This document shows, one piece after another, positions 43,973 through 52,854 of a DNA stretch of 64,000 bases. The stretch spans positions 52,921 through 116,920 of the forward strand of contig NZ_SLXL01000009.1 of NCBI RefSeq assembly GCF_004345735.1. The letters run 5' to 3'. A program made the translations under genes and the position numbers. Positions within the stretch are counted from its first letter, which is position 1; each line of letters begins with the position of its first letter. Origin of the DNA: Rhodovulum adriaticum (GTDB lineage Bacteria; Pseudomonadota; Alphaproteobacteria; Rhodobacterales; Rhodobacteraceae). The notes beneath the pieces were generated by a model that searched no databases, was not told the DNA's origin, and worked only from the letters and a program-made list of their open reading frames with translations.

Positions 43973-44932
43973 ATGAGCTTCCGCATCCAGCCCACGCCCG
44001 TCGCCCGCCCCAACCGTTGCCAGCTGTTCGGCCCCGGTTCGCGCCCTGCGATCTTTGAAAAGATGGCCACCAGCGCGGCGGATGTCATCAACCTGGACCT
44101 GGAGGATTCGGTCGCCCCCGACGACAAGGCCGAGGCGCGCAAGAACGTGATCCAGGCGATCGGCGATATCGATTGGGGCAACAAGCATCTCAGCGTGCGG
44201 ATCAACGGGCTGGACACGCCCTATTGGTATCAGGACGTGGTCGAGCTGCTGGAAAACGCGTCCGAGCGTCTGGACCAGATCATGATCCCCAAGGCCGGTT
44301 GCGCCGCTGACATCTACGCGGTCGATGCGCTGGTGACGGCGGTTGAGCGTGCCAAGGGCCGGACCAAGCAGATCGGGTTCGAGGTCATCATCGAATCGGC
44401 CGCCGGTATCGCCCATGTCGAGGAGATCGCCGCCGCCAGCCCCCGGATGCAGGCGATGAGCCTGGGCGCCGCGGATTTCGCGGCCTCCATGGGGATGGCG
44501 ACCACCGGCATCGGCGGGACGCAGGAAAACTATTACATGCACCGCGAGGGCGAAAAATACTGGTCCGACCCGTGGCACTGGGCGCAGGCCGCCATCGTCG
44601 CCGCCTGCCGCACCCATGGCGTGCTGCCCGTGGACGGGCCGTTCGGCGATTTCTCGGACGATGAGGGCTTCCGCGCGCAGGCCCGCCGGTCGGCCACGCT
44701 GGGCATGGTCGGCAAATGGGCCATCCACCCGAAACAAGTTGCGCTGGCCAACGAGGTCTTTACCCCCTCGGACGAGGCCGTGGCCGAGGCCAAGGAGATC
44801 CTGGCCGCGATGGAAAAGGCCAAGGCCGAGGGCGCGGGCGCGACCGTCTACAAGGGGCGCTTGGTCGATATCGCCTCGATCAAGCAGGCCGAGGTGATCG
44901 TGAAACAGGCCGAGATGATCGCCAAGATCTGA
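43973..44932 (+). CDS. mcl1: L-malyl-CoA / beta-methylmalyl-CoA lyase
   Basis: 319 residues of the HpcH/HpaI citrate-lyase-beta family. RPNRCQLFGPGSRPAIFEKM, the Mg-binding Asp/Glu in INLDLEDSVAPDDKAEA, and VIIESAAGIAHVEEIAAAS with the metal-binding Glu. In Rhodobacter this enzyme splits beta-methylmalyl-CoA into glyoxylate and propionyl-CoA, and condenses or cleaves malyl-CoA, in the ethylmalonyl-CoA pathway. AGAGG precedes ATG 43973. The frame is open upstream to 43808 but that part is AT-rich leader. Confidence 0.95.
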   Translation: MSFRIQPTPVARPNRCQLFGPGSRPAIFEKMATSAADVINLDLEDSVAPDDKAEARKNVIQAIGDIDWGNKHLSVRINGLDTPYWYQDVVELLENASERLDQIMIPKAGCAADIYAVDALVTAVERAKGRTKQIGFEVIIESAAGIAHVEEIAAASPRMQAMSLGAADFAASMGMATTGIGGTQENYYMHREGEKYWSDPWHWAQAAIVAACRTHGVLPVDGPFGDFSDDEGFRAQARRSATLGMVGKWAIHPKQVALANEVFTPSDEAVAEAKEILAAMEKAKAEGAGATVYKGRLVDIASIKQAEVIVKQAEMIAKI

Positions 44933-44958
44933 TGCGCCGAAACGCCGGTGTTTCGAAA

Positions 44959-44981
44959 CGGGGCCCGCGTGGCCCCGTTTT
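44959..44981 (+). terminator. Rho-independent terminator of the malyl-CoA lyase gene
   Basis: CGGGGCC / GGCCCCG stem (44959-44965, 44971-44977) with a CGCGT loop, then TTTTCC. 27 bases after the stop codon. Confidence 0.85.
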
Positions 44982-45090
44982 CCGTTTCCGGGGCGAATTC
45001 CGGGCCGTTTTTCGTGACCCGACTGGGCGCGTGCAATCCCGTTCCTTTCACGCGTGTCCCCCTATGCGCCGGACTGCGCATCGCTATTCT

Positions 45091-45134
45091 TGCGCGCAAC
45101 ACGCGACAAGAATGCGCGCAACACGCGACAAGAA
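45091..45134 (+). repeat. Perfect 22-bp tandem duplication before cysK
   Basis: TGCGCGCAACACGCGACAAG plus AA, twice without a spacer (45091-45112 and 45113-45134), ending 10 bases before the cysK start. The SD-like AGAAAGGG partly overlaps the second copy. Preceded by TATTCT (45085-45090), a possible -10 box. Confidence 0.95.
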
Positions 45135-45144
45135 AGGGCATGAC

Positions 45145-46227
45145 ATGAGCGACACCGGCAGCATCAGAAACACCCAGGGCCGCGGGCGCCTGTTCGACAG
45201 CGTTCTGGACACGATCGGGGATACGCCCGCGATCCGGGTCAACAATATCGGCCCCGATCACGTCACGATGTACGTCAAGGCCGAGGCGTTCAATCCCGGC
45301 GCCTCGGTCAAGGACCGGCTGGCGATCAACATCATCGAGGCCGCGGAACGCGACGGTCGGCTGAAACCCGGGCAAACGGTGGTTGAGGCCACATCCGGCA
45401 ATACAGGCATCGGCCTGGCCATGGTCTGCGCGCAAAAGGGCTATCCGCTGGTCATCACCATGTCCGAGGCCTTCTCGGTTGAGCGGCGCAAGCTGATGCG
45501 CATGCTGGGCGCCAAGGTGGTGCTGACGCCCAAGGCCGACAAGGCGATGGGCATGTACCGCAAGGCGCAGGAACTGGCGCAGGCGAACGGCTGGTTCCTG
45601 GCCCATCAGTTCGAAACTGCGGACAACGCAGATATTCACGCCGCCACTACAGCGCGCGAGATTCTGGCCGATTTCGACGGGCAGCGGCTGGACTATTTCG
45701 TGTCGGGCTATGGGACCGGGGGCACGGTAACGGGCGTGGCCCGCGTGCTGCGCGCCGCGCGCCCGGACACGCGGATCGTGCTCAGCGAACCTGCCGACGC
45801 CCAACTGATTGCCAGCGGGCGGGATCAGCAACGCAATGCAGACGGCGAGGCGGATGAAAGCCACCCGGCCTTTGCCCCGCATCCGATCCAGGGGTGGACC
45901 CCCGATTTCATCCCGCTGGTGCTGCAGGAAACCATCGACCAGGGGTTCTATGACGAATTGCTGCCGGTCTCTGGCGCGGATGGGGTGAAATGGGCGCGCG
46001 ATCTGGCCGCGAAAGAGGGCATCCTGACTGGCATCTCGGGCGGGGCCAGCTTTGCCGTGGCCGTGCAGGTGGCCGAACGCGCCGCACCGGGATCGGTGAT
46101 CCTGGCCATGTTGCCCGACACCGGCGAACGCTACCTGTCCACGCCCCTGTTCGATGGCGTGACCGAGGAGATGGACGACGAAGAGCGCGCGATTTCCGCC
46201 TCTACCCCTGGGTTCCGTGTCAGCTGA
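45145..46227 (+). CDS. cysK: Cysteine synthase (O-acetylserine sulfhydrylase)
   Basis: PLP enzyme making L-cysteine from O-acetylserine and sulfide. 360 residues. PLP Lys56 in NPGASVKDRLA, substrate loop EATSGNTGIGLAMVCAQ, phosphate-binding GYGTGGTVTGV and the ISGGASFAVAVQVAE C-terminal site. It is about 30-40 residues longer than E. coli CysK, mainly through a segment around residues 220-245 (IASGRDQQRNADGEADES). ATG 45145 (MSDTGS). Its leader holds a 22-bp tandem repeat. Confidence 0.96.
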   Translation: MSDTGSIRNTQGRGRLFDSVLDTIGDTPAIRVNNIGPDHVTMYVKAEAFNPGASVKDRLAINIIEAAERDGRLKPGQTVVEATSGNTGIGLAMVCAQKGYPLVITMSEAFSVERRKLMRMLGAKVVLTPKADKAMGMYRKAQELAQANGWFLAHQFETADNADIHAATTAREILADFDGQRLDYFVSGYGTGGTVTGVARVLRAARPDTRIVLSEPADAQLIASGRDQQRNADGEADESHPAFAPHPIQGWTPDFIPLVLQETIDQGFYDELLPVSGADGVKWARDLAAKEGILTGISGGASFAVAVQVAERAAPGSVILAMLPDTGERYLSTPLFDGVTEEMDDEERAISASTPGFRVS

Positions 46228-46240
46228 GCGGTCGTGAAAC

Positions 46241-46270
46241 CGCAGGGCCGCGCCATCGCGCGGCCTTGCG
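46241..46270 (+). terminator. Strong hairpin after cysK, no T-tract
   Basis: CGCAGGGCCGCGC (46241-46253) and GCGCGGCCTTGCG (46258-46270) pair over 13 bases with one G-T; CATC loop. No run of T follows, so it may act as an RNA 3'-end stabiliser, a Rho-assisted stop, or a processing site. Confidence 0.45.
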
Positions 46271-46286
46271 TCCCGTGGCCGTCCTG

Positions 46287-46315
46287 TTGCAAATGCCGTC
46301 TGGCGCCGTCATATA
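46287..46315 (+). promoter_or_regulatory. Candidate promoter of accA
   Basis: TTGCAA (46287-46292), 17 bases, CATATA (46310-46315); the adjacent TATACG gives a 19-base alternative. About 28 bases before the accA start. Similar in form to the rpmI promoter. Confidence 0.45.
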
Positions 46316-46342
46316 CGCGCCGATGAAAGCGGGAGCCTGGGC

Positions 46343-47302
46343 ATGAACTACCTCGAATTCGAAAAGCCGCTGGCCGAGATCGAAGGCAAGGCCGAGGAGC
46401 TGCGCGCACTGGCACGCGCCAACGAGGAAATGGATGTCGAGCAAGAGGCCGCGGCGCTGGACCGCAAGGCGGCCGACATGCTGTCGGAACTGTACAAGGG
46501 GCTGACGCCCTGGCGGAAATGCCAGGTGGCCCGCCACCCCGACCGGCCCCACTGCAAGGATTATATCGAGGCGTTGTTCACCGATTACACGCCCCTGGCC
46601 GGTGATCGGAACTTTGCCGAGGATAACGCCGTGATGGGCGGCCTGGCCCGGTTCGAGGATCAGCCGGTTGTGGTGATCGGCCACGAAAAGGGGTTTGATA
46701 CCAAAACCCGGCTGGAACGCAATTTCGGCATGGCCCGCCCCGAAGGCTATCGCAAGGCGGTGCGCCTGATGGACATGGCAGACCGTTTCAACCTGCCGGT
46801 CATCAGCCTGGTCGACACCCCCGGCGCCTATCCCGGCAAGGGGGCCGAGGAACGCGGCCAGTCCGAGGCGATCGCGCGTTCCACCGAGAAATGCCTGCAG
46901 ATCGGCGTGCCGCTGGTCAGCGTCATCATCGGCGAGGGCGGATCGGGCGGCGCGGTGGCCTTTGCCACGGCCAACCGTTTGGCGATGCTGGAACATTCCG
47001 TCTATTCGGTGATCTCGCCCGAGGGCTGCGCCTCGATCCTGTGGAAGGACGCCGAGAAGATGCGCGAGGCCGCCGAGGCGCTGCGCCTGACCGCGCAGGA
47101 CTTGTTCAAGCTGGGCGTGATCGACCGCATCATTCCCGAACCGCTGGGCGGGGCGCAGCGCGGGCGCGAGGACACGATCCATGCGGTCGGCCGCAACCTG
47201 ACCGTAATGCTGCGCGAGATGCGCGGGATGGACCGTGCCGCGCTGATCGCCGACCGCCGCACCAAGTTTCTGGAGATGGGCGCCAAGGGGTTGGCCGCCT
47301 AA
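46343..47302 (+). CDS. accA: Acetyl-CoA carboxylase carboxyltransferase subunit alpha
   Basis: 319 residues, full length. Together with AccD it transfers the carboxyl group from biotin to acetyl-CoA, making malonyl-CoA for fatty acid synthesis. [78 protein letters not shown] and [17 protein letters not shown] are diagnostic AccA blocks. ATG 46343. Single gene with its own promoter-like sequence; not linked to accD here. Confidence 0.98.
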   Translation: MNYLEFEKPLAEIEGKAEELRALARANEEMDVEQEAAALDRKAADMLSELYKGLTPWRKCQVARHPDRPHCKDYIEALFTDYTPLAGDRNFAEDNAVMGGLARFEDQPVVVIGHEKGFDTKTRLERNFGMARPEGYRKAVRLMDMADRFNLPVISLVDTPGAYPGKGAEERGQSEAIARSTEKCLQIGVPLVSVIIGEGGSGGAVAFATANRLAMLEHSVYSVISPEGCASILWKDAEKMREAAEALRLTAQDLFKLGVIDRIIPEPLGGAQRGREDTIHAVGRNLTVMLREMRGMDRAALIADRRTKFLEMGAKGLAA

Positions 47303-47363
47303 CGGCGCGGAACGGTTTTCCGCAGCGCCGCCTTTGCGCTTGCCATCCCGGGAAAAAGTTCCA

Positions 47364-47386
47364 TCCTTGGCGTGTCGCCAAGGAGG
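47364..47386 (+). promoter_or_regulatory. Hairpin sequestering the Shine-Dalgarno of the Lrp-type gene
   Basis: TCCTTGGCG (47364-47372), TGT loop, CGCCAAGGA (47376-47384): a perfect 9-bp stem whose 3' arm contains the SD AAGGAGG (47380-47386) of the gene starting at 47394. Folded, it would block ribosome access. Confidence 0.65.
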
Positions 47387-47393
47387 GTGACCC

Positions 47394-47870
47394 ATGATCG
47401 ACAAGTCCCGCCCTGTCACGTTGGATGCGCTGGATCGGCGTATCCTGGCCGCGCTGCAAGAGGACTCCAGCCAGTCGCTGGACGAAATCGCGCGGCAGGT
47501 GAATTCCTCCAAGACGCCGGTATGGAACCGCATCCGCAAACTGCGCGAGGCTGGCGTGATCCGGCGCCAGACCGTGATCCTGGACCCTGACGCGCTGGGG
47601 CTGGGAACATGCTTCTTCGTGCTGGTGCGCACGTCCGAGCATGAGGCCGAGTGGCAGCAACGCTTCCTGGCCGCCTTGCGCGACCGGCCCGAAGTGCTGG
47701 AGGCCCACCGCCTGGCCGGCGAGATCGACTATATCCTGAAGGTCCGCGTGCCGGATGCGAAAGGGTATGACGCGTTCTACCAGGCGCTGATCAAGGATGT
47801 GCGCATTTTCGACGTGACCGCGCTGTTGTCGATGGAAGAGATCAAGGAAACGACGGCGTTGCCGGTGTGA
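47394..47870 (+). CDS. Lrp/AsnC family transcriptional regulator
   Basis: 158 residues: helix-turn-helix (LDALDRRILAALQEDSSQSL, then EIARQVNSSKTPVWNRIRKL) and RAM effector domain (VLEAHRLAGEIDYILKVRVP, ALIKDVRIFDVTALLSMEEI). A local feedback or amino-acid-responsive regulator; target genes are not indicated by a divergent neighbour. Different from the AldR-like paralogue at 23721. Translation start is enclosed by a hairpin, suggesting post-transcriptional control. Followed by a family B repeat. Confidence 0.94.
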   Translation: MIDKSRPVTLDALDRRILAALQEDSSQSLDEIARQVNSSKTPVWNRIRKLREAGVIRRQTVILDPDALGLGTCFFVLVRTSEHEAEWQQRFLAALRDRPEVLEAHRLAGEIDYILKVRVPDAKGYDAFYQALIKDVRIFDVTALLSMEEIKETTALPV

Positions 47871-47922
47871 GGGGCGTTGCGCAGGGCCTGGCCATCTGGC
47901 GCGGCTTGCTGGCTTGCGGCCT

Positions 47923-47989
47923 GTAGGGTGGGTGTCAACCCACCGGCCCCCGACATCCACCCACATGGGTGGGTTGGCACCCACCCTAC
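47923..47989. repeat. Dispersed repeat family B, copy 3
   Basis: GTAGGGTGGGTGTCAACCCA at the left and GGGTTGGCACCCACCCTAC at the right, with an inner ACCCACATGGGTGGG palindrome. Intergenic between the convergent Lrp gene and pckA. Confidence 0.9.
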
Positions 47990-48016
47990 GACACCGCCGC
48001 GCCCCCCACCCCCCCC

Positions 48017-48048
48017 AAAAAAAACGCGCCGCTTTTCAGCGGCGCGTT
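48017..48048 (-). terminator. Rho-independent terminator of pckA
   Basis: On the minus strand AACGCGCCGCT / AGCGGCGCGTT, an 11-bp perfect stem with GAAA loop, followed by eight T. 31 bases after the pckA stop. Confidence 0.95.
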
Positions 48049-48078
48049 CGGTGTTCGTGACGCTCTTGCAGTCCGGCC

Positions 48079-49677
48079 TCAGCCGATCGCCGCTTCCTTC
48101 ACGTCGTCGTCGATGAAGGGCAGGTACTGGGCAAAATTCTCGGCGAACATGCCGACCAGCTTGGTGGCCTGCGCGTCATAGGCCTCGGCGTCGGCCCAGG
48201 TGCGGCGCGGGTCCAGCAGAACCTCGGGCACGCCCTCGACGGCCAGCGGCACCTCGAAGCCGAAATTGGGATCCTTGCGGAATTCGGCATCGTTCAGCGA
48301 GCCATCCAGCGCCGCGGTCAGCAGGGTGCGGGTGGCCTTGATCGGCATGCGAGAGCCGGTGCCGAAGGCGCCGCCGGTCCAGCCGGTGTTGACCAGCCAG
48401 CAGGTCGCGCCGTGCTTGGCGATCTTTTCGCGCAGCAGGTTGCCGTAGACCTCGGGGCGGCGCGGCATGAACGGCGCGCCGAAGCAGGTGGAGAAGGTCG
48501 GCTGCGGTTCGGTCACGCCCTTTTCGGTCCCGGCCACCTTGGCGGTGAAGCCCGACAGGAAGTGATACATCGCCTGCGCGGGCGTCAGCCGTGCGATGGG
48601 GGGCAGCACGCCAAAGGCGTCGCAGGTCAGCATGATGATGTTCTTGGGGTGCCCGCCCATCGCCGTGTCCGAGGCGTTGGAGATGTAGTGCAGCGGGTAG
48701 GCGCAGCGCATGTTCGCCGTCAGCGAGTCATTCTCGAAATCCAGGTCGTAGGTCTGTTCGTCGTAGACCATGTTTTCGACCACGGTGCCGAACTTGCCCG
48801 TTGTGGCATAGATTTCGGGTTCGGCCTCGGCGGACAGGTTGATCGTCTTGGCGTAGCAGCCACCCTCGAAGTTGAAGGTGCCGGTATCCGACCAGCCGTG
48901 TTCGTCGTCGCCGATCAGCGTGCGGGCGGGATCGGCCGACAGCGTCGTCTTGCCGGTGCCCGACAGGCCGAAGAAGACCGCCGTGTCCACCGGGTTGCCC
49001 GGCGCGTGGTTGGCCGAACAGTGCATCGGCATGATGCCCTTTGCCGGCAGGATGTAGTTCATCAGGGTAAAGACCGATTTCTTGATCTCACCCGCGTATT
49101 CTGTGTCGCCGATCAGGATCAGCTTCTTGTCGAAGTTCATCGCGACCACGGTCTTGGTGCGGCAGCCATGGCGTTCGGGGGCGGCCTTGAACGAGGGGCA
49201 GTTGATGACGGTGAAGCCGGGAACATAGCTGTCCAGTTCCGCCGGGTCGGGGCGGCGCAGCAGGTGGCGCGAGAACAGGCCGTGCCAGGCCATTTCGGTG
49301 ATGACGCGCACGTCCAGGCGGTTGGCCGGGTCGGCACCGACATACAGATCCTCGACGAAGACTTCGCCGCCCTTGAGGTGTTCCATCATGTCGGCGTGCA
49401 GCTGGTCGAACGCCTCGGGCGTCATCGGGCGGTTGTTTTCCCACCAGATCGTATCTTCGACATCGGGGGTGCGCACGACGTGCTTGTCCTTGGGGGACCG
49501 GCCGGTGTGTTCGCCCGTGGTCACCAGGAAGGTGCCGCCCTGGCCCAGATGCCCCTCGCCCCGGGTGATCGCCGCTTCGATCAGGGCCGGTTCGATCAGG
49601 TTGTAATGGACCTTGTCCAGGCCCGTGATGCCCTGATCCTCAAGTCGCTGGTTGGGGTTCACCCGTCCGGTTTCCAT
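48079..49677 (-). CDS. pckA: Phosphoenolpyruvate carboxykinase (ATP)
   Basis: First committed step of gluconeogenesis: oxaloacetate plus ATP to PEP, CO2 and ADP. 532 residues, exact family length. [31 protein letters not shown] (kinase-1a loop), [20 protein letters not shown] (kinase-2 metal site) and [17 protein letters not shown] are intact. ATG 49677 (METGRV). Divergent from chvI across 302 bases that hold palindromic operator-like sequences; both ChvI and the LacI-family protein PckR are known pckA regulators in rhizobia. Confidence 0.98.
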   Translation of the reverse strand: METGRVNPNQRLEDQGITGLDKVHYNLIEPALIEAAITRGEGHLGQGGTFLVTTGEHTGRSPKDKHVVRTPDVEDTIWWENNRPMTPEAFDQLHADMMEHLKGGEVFVEDLYVGADPANRLDVRVITEMAWHGLFSRHLLRRPDPAELDSYVPGFTVINCPSFKAAPERHGCRTKTVVAMNFDKKLILIGDTEYAGEIKKSVFTLMNYILPAKGIMPMHCSANHAPGNPVDTAVFFGLSGTGKTTLSADPARTLIGDDEHGWSDTGTFNFEGGCYAKTINLSAEAEPEIYATTGKFGTVVENMVYDEQTYDLDFENDSLTANMRCAYPLHYISNASDTAMGGHPKNIIMLTCDAFGVLPPIARLTPAQAMYHFLSGFTAKVAGTEKGVTEPQPTFSTCFGAPFMPRRPEVYGNLLREKIAKHGATCWLVNTGWTGGAFGTGSRMPIKATRTLLTAALDGSLNDAEFRKDPNFGFEVPLAVEGVPEVLLDPRRTWADAEAYDAQATKLVGMFAENFAQYLPFIDDDVKEAAIG

Positions 49678-49759
49678 GGTCGCGCGCTCCTTGCTGCCGC
49701 TGAACAGATGCCCTGCGCTATAGCATGACAACTTGATGACACAACCGGCGATCCCGGTC

Positions 49760-49806
49760 GTTAGCGCAATCATCGTAACGTTTTCGCTAACGTTAGCGCA
49801 ATCATC
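49760..49806. promoter_or_regulatory. Palindromic operator cluster between pckA and chvI
   Basis: GTTAGCGCAATCATC occurs at 49760-49774 and 49792-49806 (period 32). The perfect 14-bp palindrome CGCTAAC-GTTAGCG covers 49785-49798, and a second AACGTT-centred site (TCGTAACGTTTTCG) lies at 49773-49786. A central CG in AACGTT is characteristic of LacI/GalR-family operators. The rest of the 302-base gap holds the two SD regions and an AT-rich stretch before chvI. Confidence 0.65.
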
Positions 49807-49979
49807 CTGCGCGACGATCTGCGCGCGGGGATGTGATGTAAATTAGCAATGTCTCAGGAATTTCCCTATGGACTGGACCGCGTCACCGCGTCGATTCGCA
49901 GTTTGACGTTGATTCGCGCCGTCAAAAAAGGAAGAATGGTGCAAAAAATAAGGCCATTGAGCAGGACAAGGATCTCCCC

Positions 49980-50681
49980 ATGTCAAGGATCGCGCTTGTC
50001 GATGACGACAGGAATATTCTGACCTCTGTTTCCATGACGCTGGAGGCGGAAGGATTCGAGGTGGAAACCTACAATGACGGCCAGTCGGCGCTGGAAGCGT
50101 TCAACCGGCGCCTGCCGGATATGGCCGTGCTGGACATCAAGATGCCTCGGATGGATGGCATGGACCTGTTGCAGCGCGTGCGGCAGAAAACCAACATGCC
50201 GGTCATCTTCCTGACTTCCAAGGACGATGAGATCGACGAGGTTCTGGGCCTGCGGATGGGCGCCGACGATTACGTCAAGAAACCCTTTTCGCAGCGTCTG
50301 CTTGTGGAACGCATCCGCGCCCTGCTGCGCCGGCAAGAGGCCATCGCCTCGGATGACGGACCGGCCCCCGAGGAAAGCAAGATCATCGAGCGCGGCAGCC
50401 TGACGATGGACCCGCTGCGCCACGCCGTTGTCTGGCGGGGCAAGGATGTCTCGCTGACCGTGACAGAGTTCCTGCTGCTGCAGGCGCTGGCCCAACGGCC
50501 CGGTTTCGTGAAAAGCCGCGATCAGCTGATGGACGTGGCTTATGACGATCAGGTCTATGTCGACGACCGGACCATCGACAGCCACATCAAGCGCCTGCGC
50601 AAGAAGATGCGCCAGGCGGACCCCGAATTCTCGGCCATCGAAACGCTTTACGGAATCGGGTACCGCTACAACGAAGAGTAG
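49980..50681 (+). CDS. chvI: Response regulator, ChvI type
   Basis: 233 residues: receiver domain (1-120) with acidic pocket DDD at 8-10, phosphoacceptor Asp52 in [12 protein letters not shown], conserved Lys in [10 protein letters not shown]; OmpR/PhoB winged helix at 140-230 ending [12 protein letters not shown]. ChvI is activated by ChvG, controlling acid response, surface polysaccharide and central metabolism in rhizobia; its orthologues are general in alphaproteobacteria. Eight bases separate it from chvG. AAGGAT precedes ATG 49980. Confidence 0.95.
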   Translation: MSRIALVDDDRNILTSVSMTLEAEGFEVETYNDGQSALEAFNRRLPDMAVLDIKMPRMDGMDLLQRVRQKTNMPVIFLTSKDDEIDEVLGLRMGADDYVKKPFSQRLLVERIRALLRRQEAIASDDGPAPEESKIIERGSLTMDPLRHAVVWRGKDVSLTVTEFLLLQALAQRPGFVKSRDQLMDVAYDDQVYVDDRTIDSHIKRLRKKMRQADPEFSAIETLYGIGYRYNEE

Positions 50682-50688
50682 CGCCCGC

Positions 50689-52407
50689 ATGGGAGGGCGC
50701 GCGGTGCGCGACACGCGGCGAAGTGACAGAGGCGATATCGTCCTCGGCGAGGATTGGGTCGGCACCGGCGAAGGGCTGGATGCCGAAATCCGCGTGCGCC
50801 GGGAAAAGCGTGGCCTTTTCACGCTGAATCGCTCGCCCCTGGCGCGCAAGATCATCATTTTCAACCTGATCGCGCAGATCGTGCTGATCTCGGGGGTGCT
50901 GTATCTGAACCCGGCGCGTGATAGCTTGCTCAGCCAGCGGGCCAACGGGCTGGTTTCCGAGGCCGAGCTTGTCGCCGATGTCTTTGAGGCGCAGCTGCCC
51001 GATGGGCTGCCGGTTGCGCTGGCCGCCGGGGACGGGCTGCAGGCCGATGCGATCGCGGCCACCCTGGACCTGGGGCCGGGGGTGGATCTGGTGGTGTTCG
51101 ACCCGGCGGGGCAGGTTGTCGCCCGTGCCCAGGGGGCGCCGCGCGCGTTGCTGGTCGGCCGTGCGGCCGAGATCGGGCAGCGGGCAACGCCGATCACCGA
51201 TTTCCTGAACGCGGTCTGGGGCAGCCTGGCGCGCCTGGCCGGTGGCGTTGCCGATCCGGCCGTTTCCGGATCTATCGATGATCGCCTGCGCGCACAGGCC
51301 GCTGCGACGCTGGCGGGCGGGCCGACCGTGCGCACCGGGATCGGCCCCGAGGGCAACACCGCCTTTACCGTGACCACGCCGATCCTGCAGGGGCAGCGTG
51401 TCGTCGGTGTGGTGGCGCTGGCCACGGCCAGTGGCGAAATCGACCGCCTGGTGCGGATCGAGCGTGAACAGGTCTTGCAGATTTTCGTCATCGCGATCCT
51501 AGTGTCGGTCGGTCTCAGCCTTGTGCTGGCCTCGACCATCGCCAACCCGCTGTCGGATCTGGCCGCCGCCGCCGAGATCGGGCGCGACCGCAACGCCCGC
51601 AAGATGAGTCCCGCGCGCGTGCGCATCCCCGACCTGACCGCCCGCCCGGACGAAATCGGCCGCTTGTCCGGCGCGCTGCGCGGCATGGTCGCGGCGCTGT
51701 ACGACCGGATCGACGCGAACGAACAATTCGCTGCGGATGTGGCCCATGAAATCAAGAACCCGCTGGCCAGCCTGCGATCCGCGACCGGCACCCTGCGCAT
51801 GACCCGGCGTGACGACCAGCGGGCCAAGCTGCTGGACGTGATCGAGCATGACGTCCGCCGCCTGGACCGGCTGGTCAGCGACATCTCGAACGCCTCGCGG
51901 CTGGACAGCGAACTGGTCAAGGAAGAGGAAGAGGTCTTTGATCTGGTGCACCTGCTGGGCAACCTGACGGATCACCTGGGCAACGAGGCGCGCGAAAGCG
52001 GGGTCGATTTCATCTCGGACCTGCCCCCGATGCCCATCGTGATCCACGGGCTGGAGGCCCGGCTGGCGCAGGTCTTCGTCAACCTCATCACCAATGCGAT
52101 TTCCTTTTGTGCCGAGGGCGACGCCGTGCGCGTCTGGGCGCGGACCCGTGACAACCGCGTGCTGGTCGTGGTCGAGGATACCGGCCCCGGCATTCCGGAA
52201 CAGGCCCTGACCAAGATCTTCAAGCGTTTCTATTCCGAACGCCCGCCGGGGCAGTTCGGCAATCACTCGGGCCTGGGGCTGGCGATTTCCAAGCAGATCG
52301 TAGAGGCCCATGGCGGCGTCATCTGGGCCGAGAACATCCGCCCGACCGAGGCCGATATCACATCTGAACCGCTGGGCGCCCGCTTCGTCGTGGGTCTGCC
52401 GCTTTAG
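50689..52407 (+). CDS. chvG: Sensor histidine kinase, ChvG type
   Basis: 572 residues: cytoplasmic N-terminus (about 1-52), TM1 (KIIIFNLIAQIVLISGVLYL), a periplasmic sensor region of about 200 residues, TM2 (IFVIAILVSVGLSLVLASTI), HAMP, and kinase core. The H-box is FAADVAHEIKNPLASLRS, N-box VNLITNAISFC, G1 VEDTGPGIPEQ, F KIFKRFYSE, G2 SGLGLAISK. The periplasmic part may bind the ExoR-like repressor in related species. Operon: chvI-chvG-hprK-rapZ-EIIA-HPr. Confidence 0.94.
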   Translation: MGGRAVRDTRRSDRGDIVLGEDWVGTGEGLDAEIRVRREKRGLFTLNRSPLARKIIIFNLIAQIVLISGVLYLNPARDSLLSQRANGLVSEAELVADVFEAQLPDGLPVALAAGDGLQADAIAATLDLGPGVDLVVFDPAGQVVARAQGAPRALLVGRAAEIGQRATPITDFLNAVWGSLARLAGGVADPAVSGSIDDRLRAQAAATLAGGPTVRTGIGPEGNTAFTVTTPILQGQRVVGVVALATASGEIDRLVRIEREQVLQIFVIAILVSVGLSLVLASTIANPLSDLAAAAEIGRDRNARKMSPARVRIPDLTARPDEIGRLSGALRGMVAALYDRIDANEQFAADVAHEIKNPLASLRSATGTLRMTRRDDQRAKLLDVIEHDVRRLDRLVSDISNASRLDSELVKEEEEVFDLVHLLGNLTDHLGNEARESGVDFISDLPPMPIVIHGLEARLAQVFVNLITNAISFCAEGDAVRVWARTRDNRVLVVVEDTGPGIPEQALTKIFKRFYSERPPGQFGNHSGLGLAISKQIVEAHGGVIWAENIRPTEADITSEPLGARFVVGLPL

Positions 52408-52434
52408 GTTCGCAGGAACGGAGGAGCAGGCTGG

Positions 52435-52854
52435 ATGGACCCACAAACGATCCATGCCAGTTGCGTCGCCGTAAAGGGCCGCGGCATCCTGATCCTGGGC
52501 GCCTCTGGCAGCGGCAAGTCCGGGCTTGCCCTGCAGTTGATGGCCCTGGGGGCAAGCCTGGTCGCCGATGACCGCACCGTGCTGGCGGCAGAGGCCGACG
52601 GGCTGATCGCCAGCGCGCCCGCCCCCCTGGCCGGGCGGATCGAGGCGCGTTTCGTTGGTATTCTGCGCGCCCCGCGCGTGCCCCGTGCCCGCGTGGTGCT
52701 GGCCGTGGACATGGACCGGGCCGAGGATCAGCGCCTGCCGCCACGTCGAGAGGCAAGTTTTCTTGATTGTTCCGTGCCCTTGCTTCACAGGGTCGATCAG
52801 CCATATTTCCCCGCAGCACTGCTGCACCACCTGATCTTTGGCCGAAGCGACTGA
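52435..52854 (+). CDS. hprK: Short HPr kinase/phosphorylase (C-terminal domain only)
   Basis: 139 residues, corresponding to the catalytic half of Gram-positive HprK (about 310). Walker A is GASGSGKS at residues 22-29, and the capture region LVADDRTVL and the EARFVGILR segment match the alphaproteobacterial short form. It phosphorylates HPr on a Ser (Ser49 of the HPr encoded downstream), linking metabolic state to regulation. Overlaps rapZ by one base (TGATG). Follows chvG by 27 bases. Confidence 0.92.
   Translation: MDPQTIHASCVAVKGRGILILGASGSGKSGLALQLMALGASLVADDRTVLAAEADGLIASAPAPLAGRIEARFVGILRAPRVPRARVVLAVDMDRAEDQRLPPRREASFLDCSVPLLHRVDQPYFPAALLHHLIFGRSD

Noticed and set aside
47923..47989. 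Family B repeats considered as a CRISPR array
   Set aside because: Copies are tens of kb apart, palindromic and unaccompanied by spacers or cas genes.
49983..51962. 659-residue open frame on the minus strand
   Set aside because: Shadow across chvI and chvG; Ser/Arg-rich, no recognisable domain.
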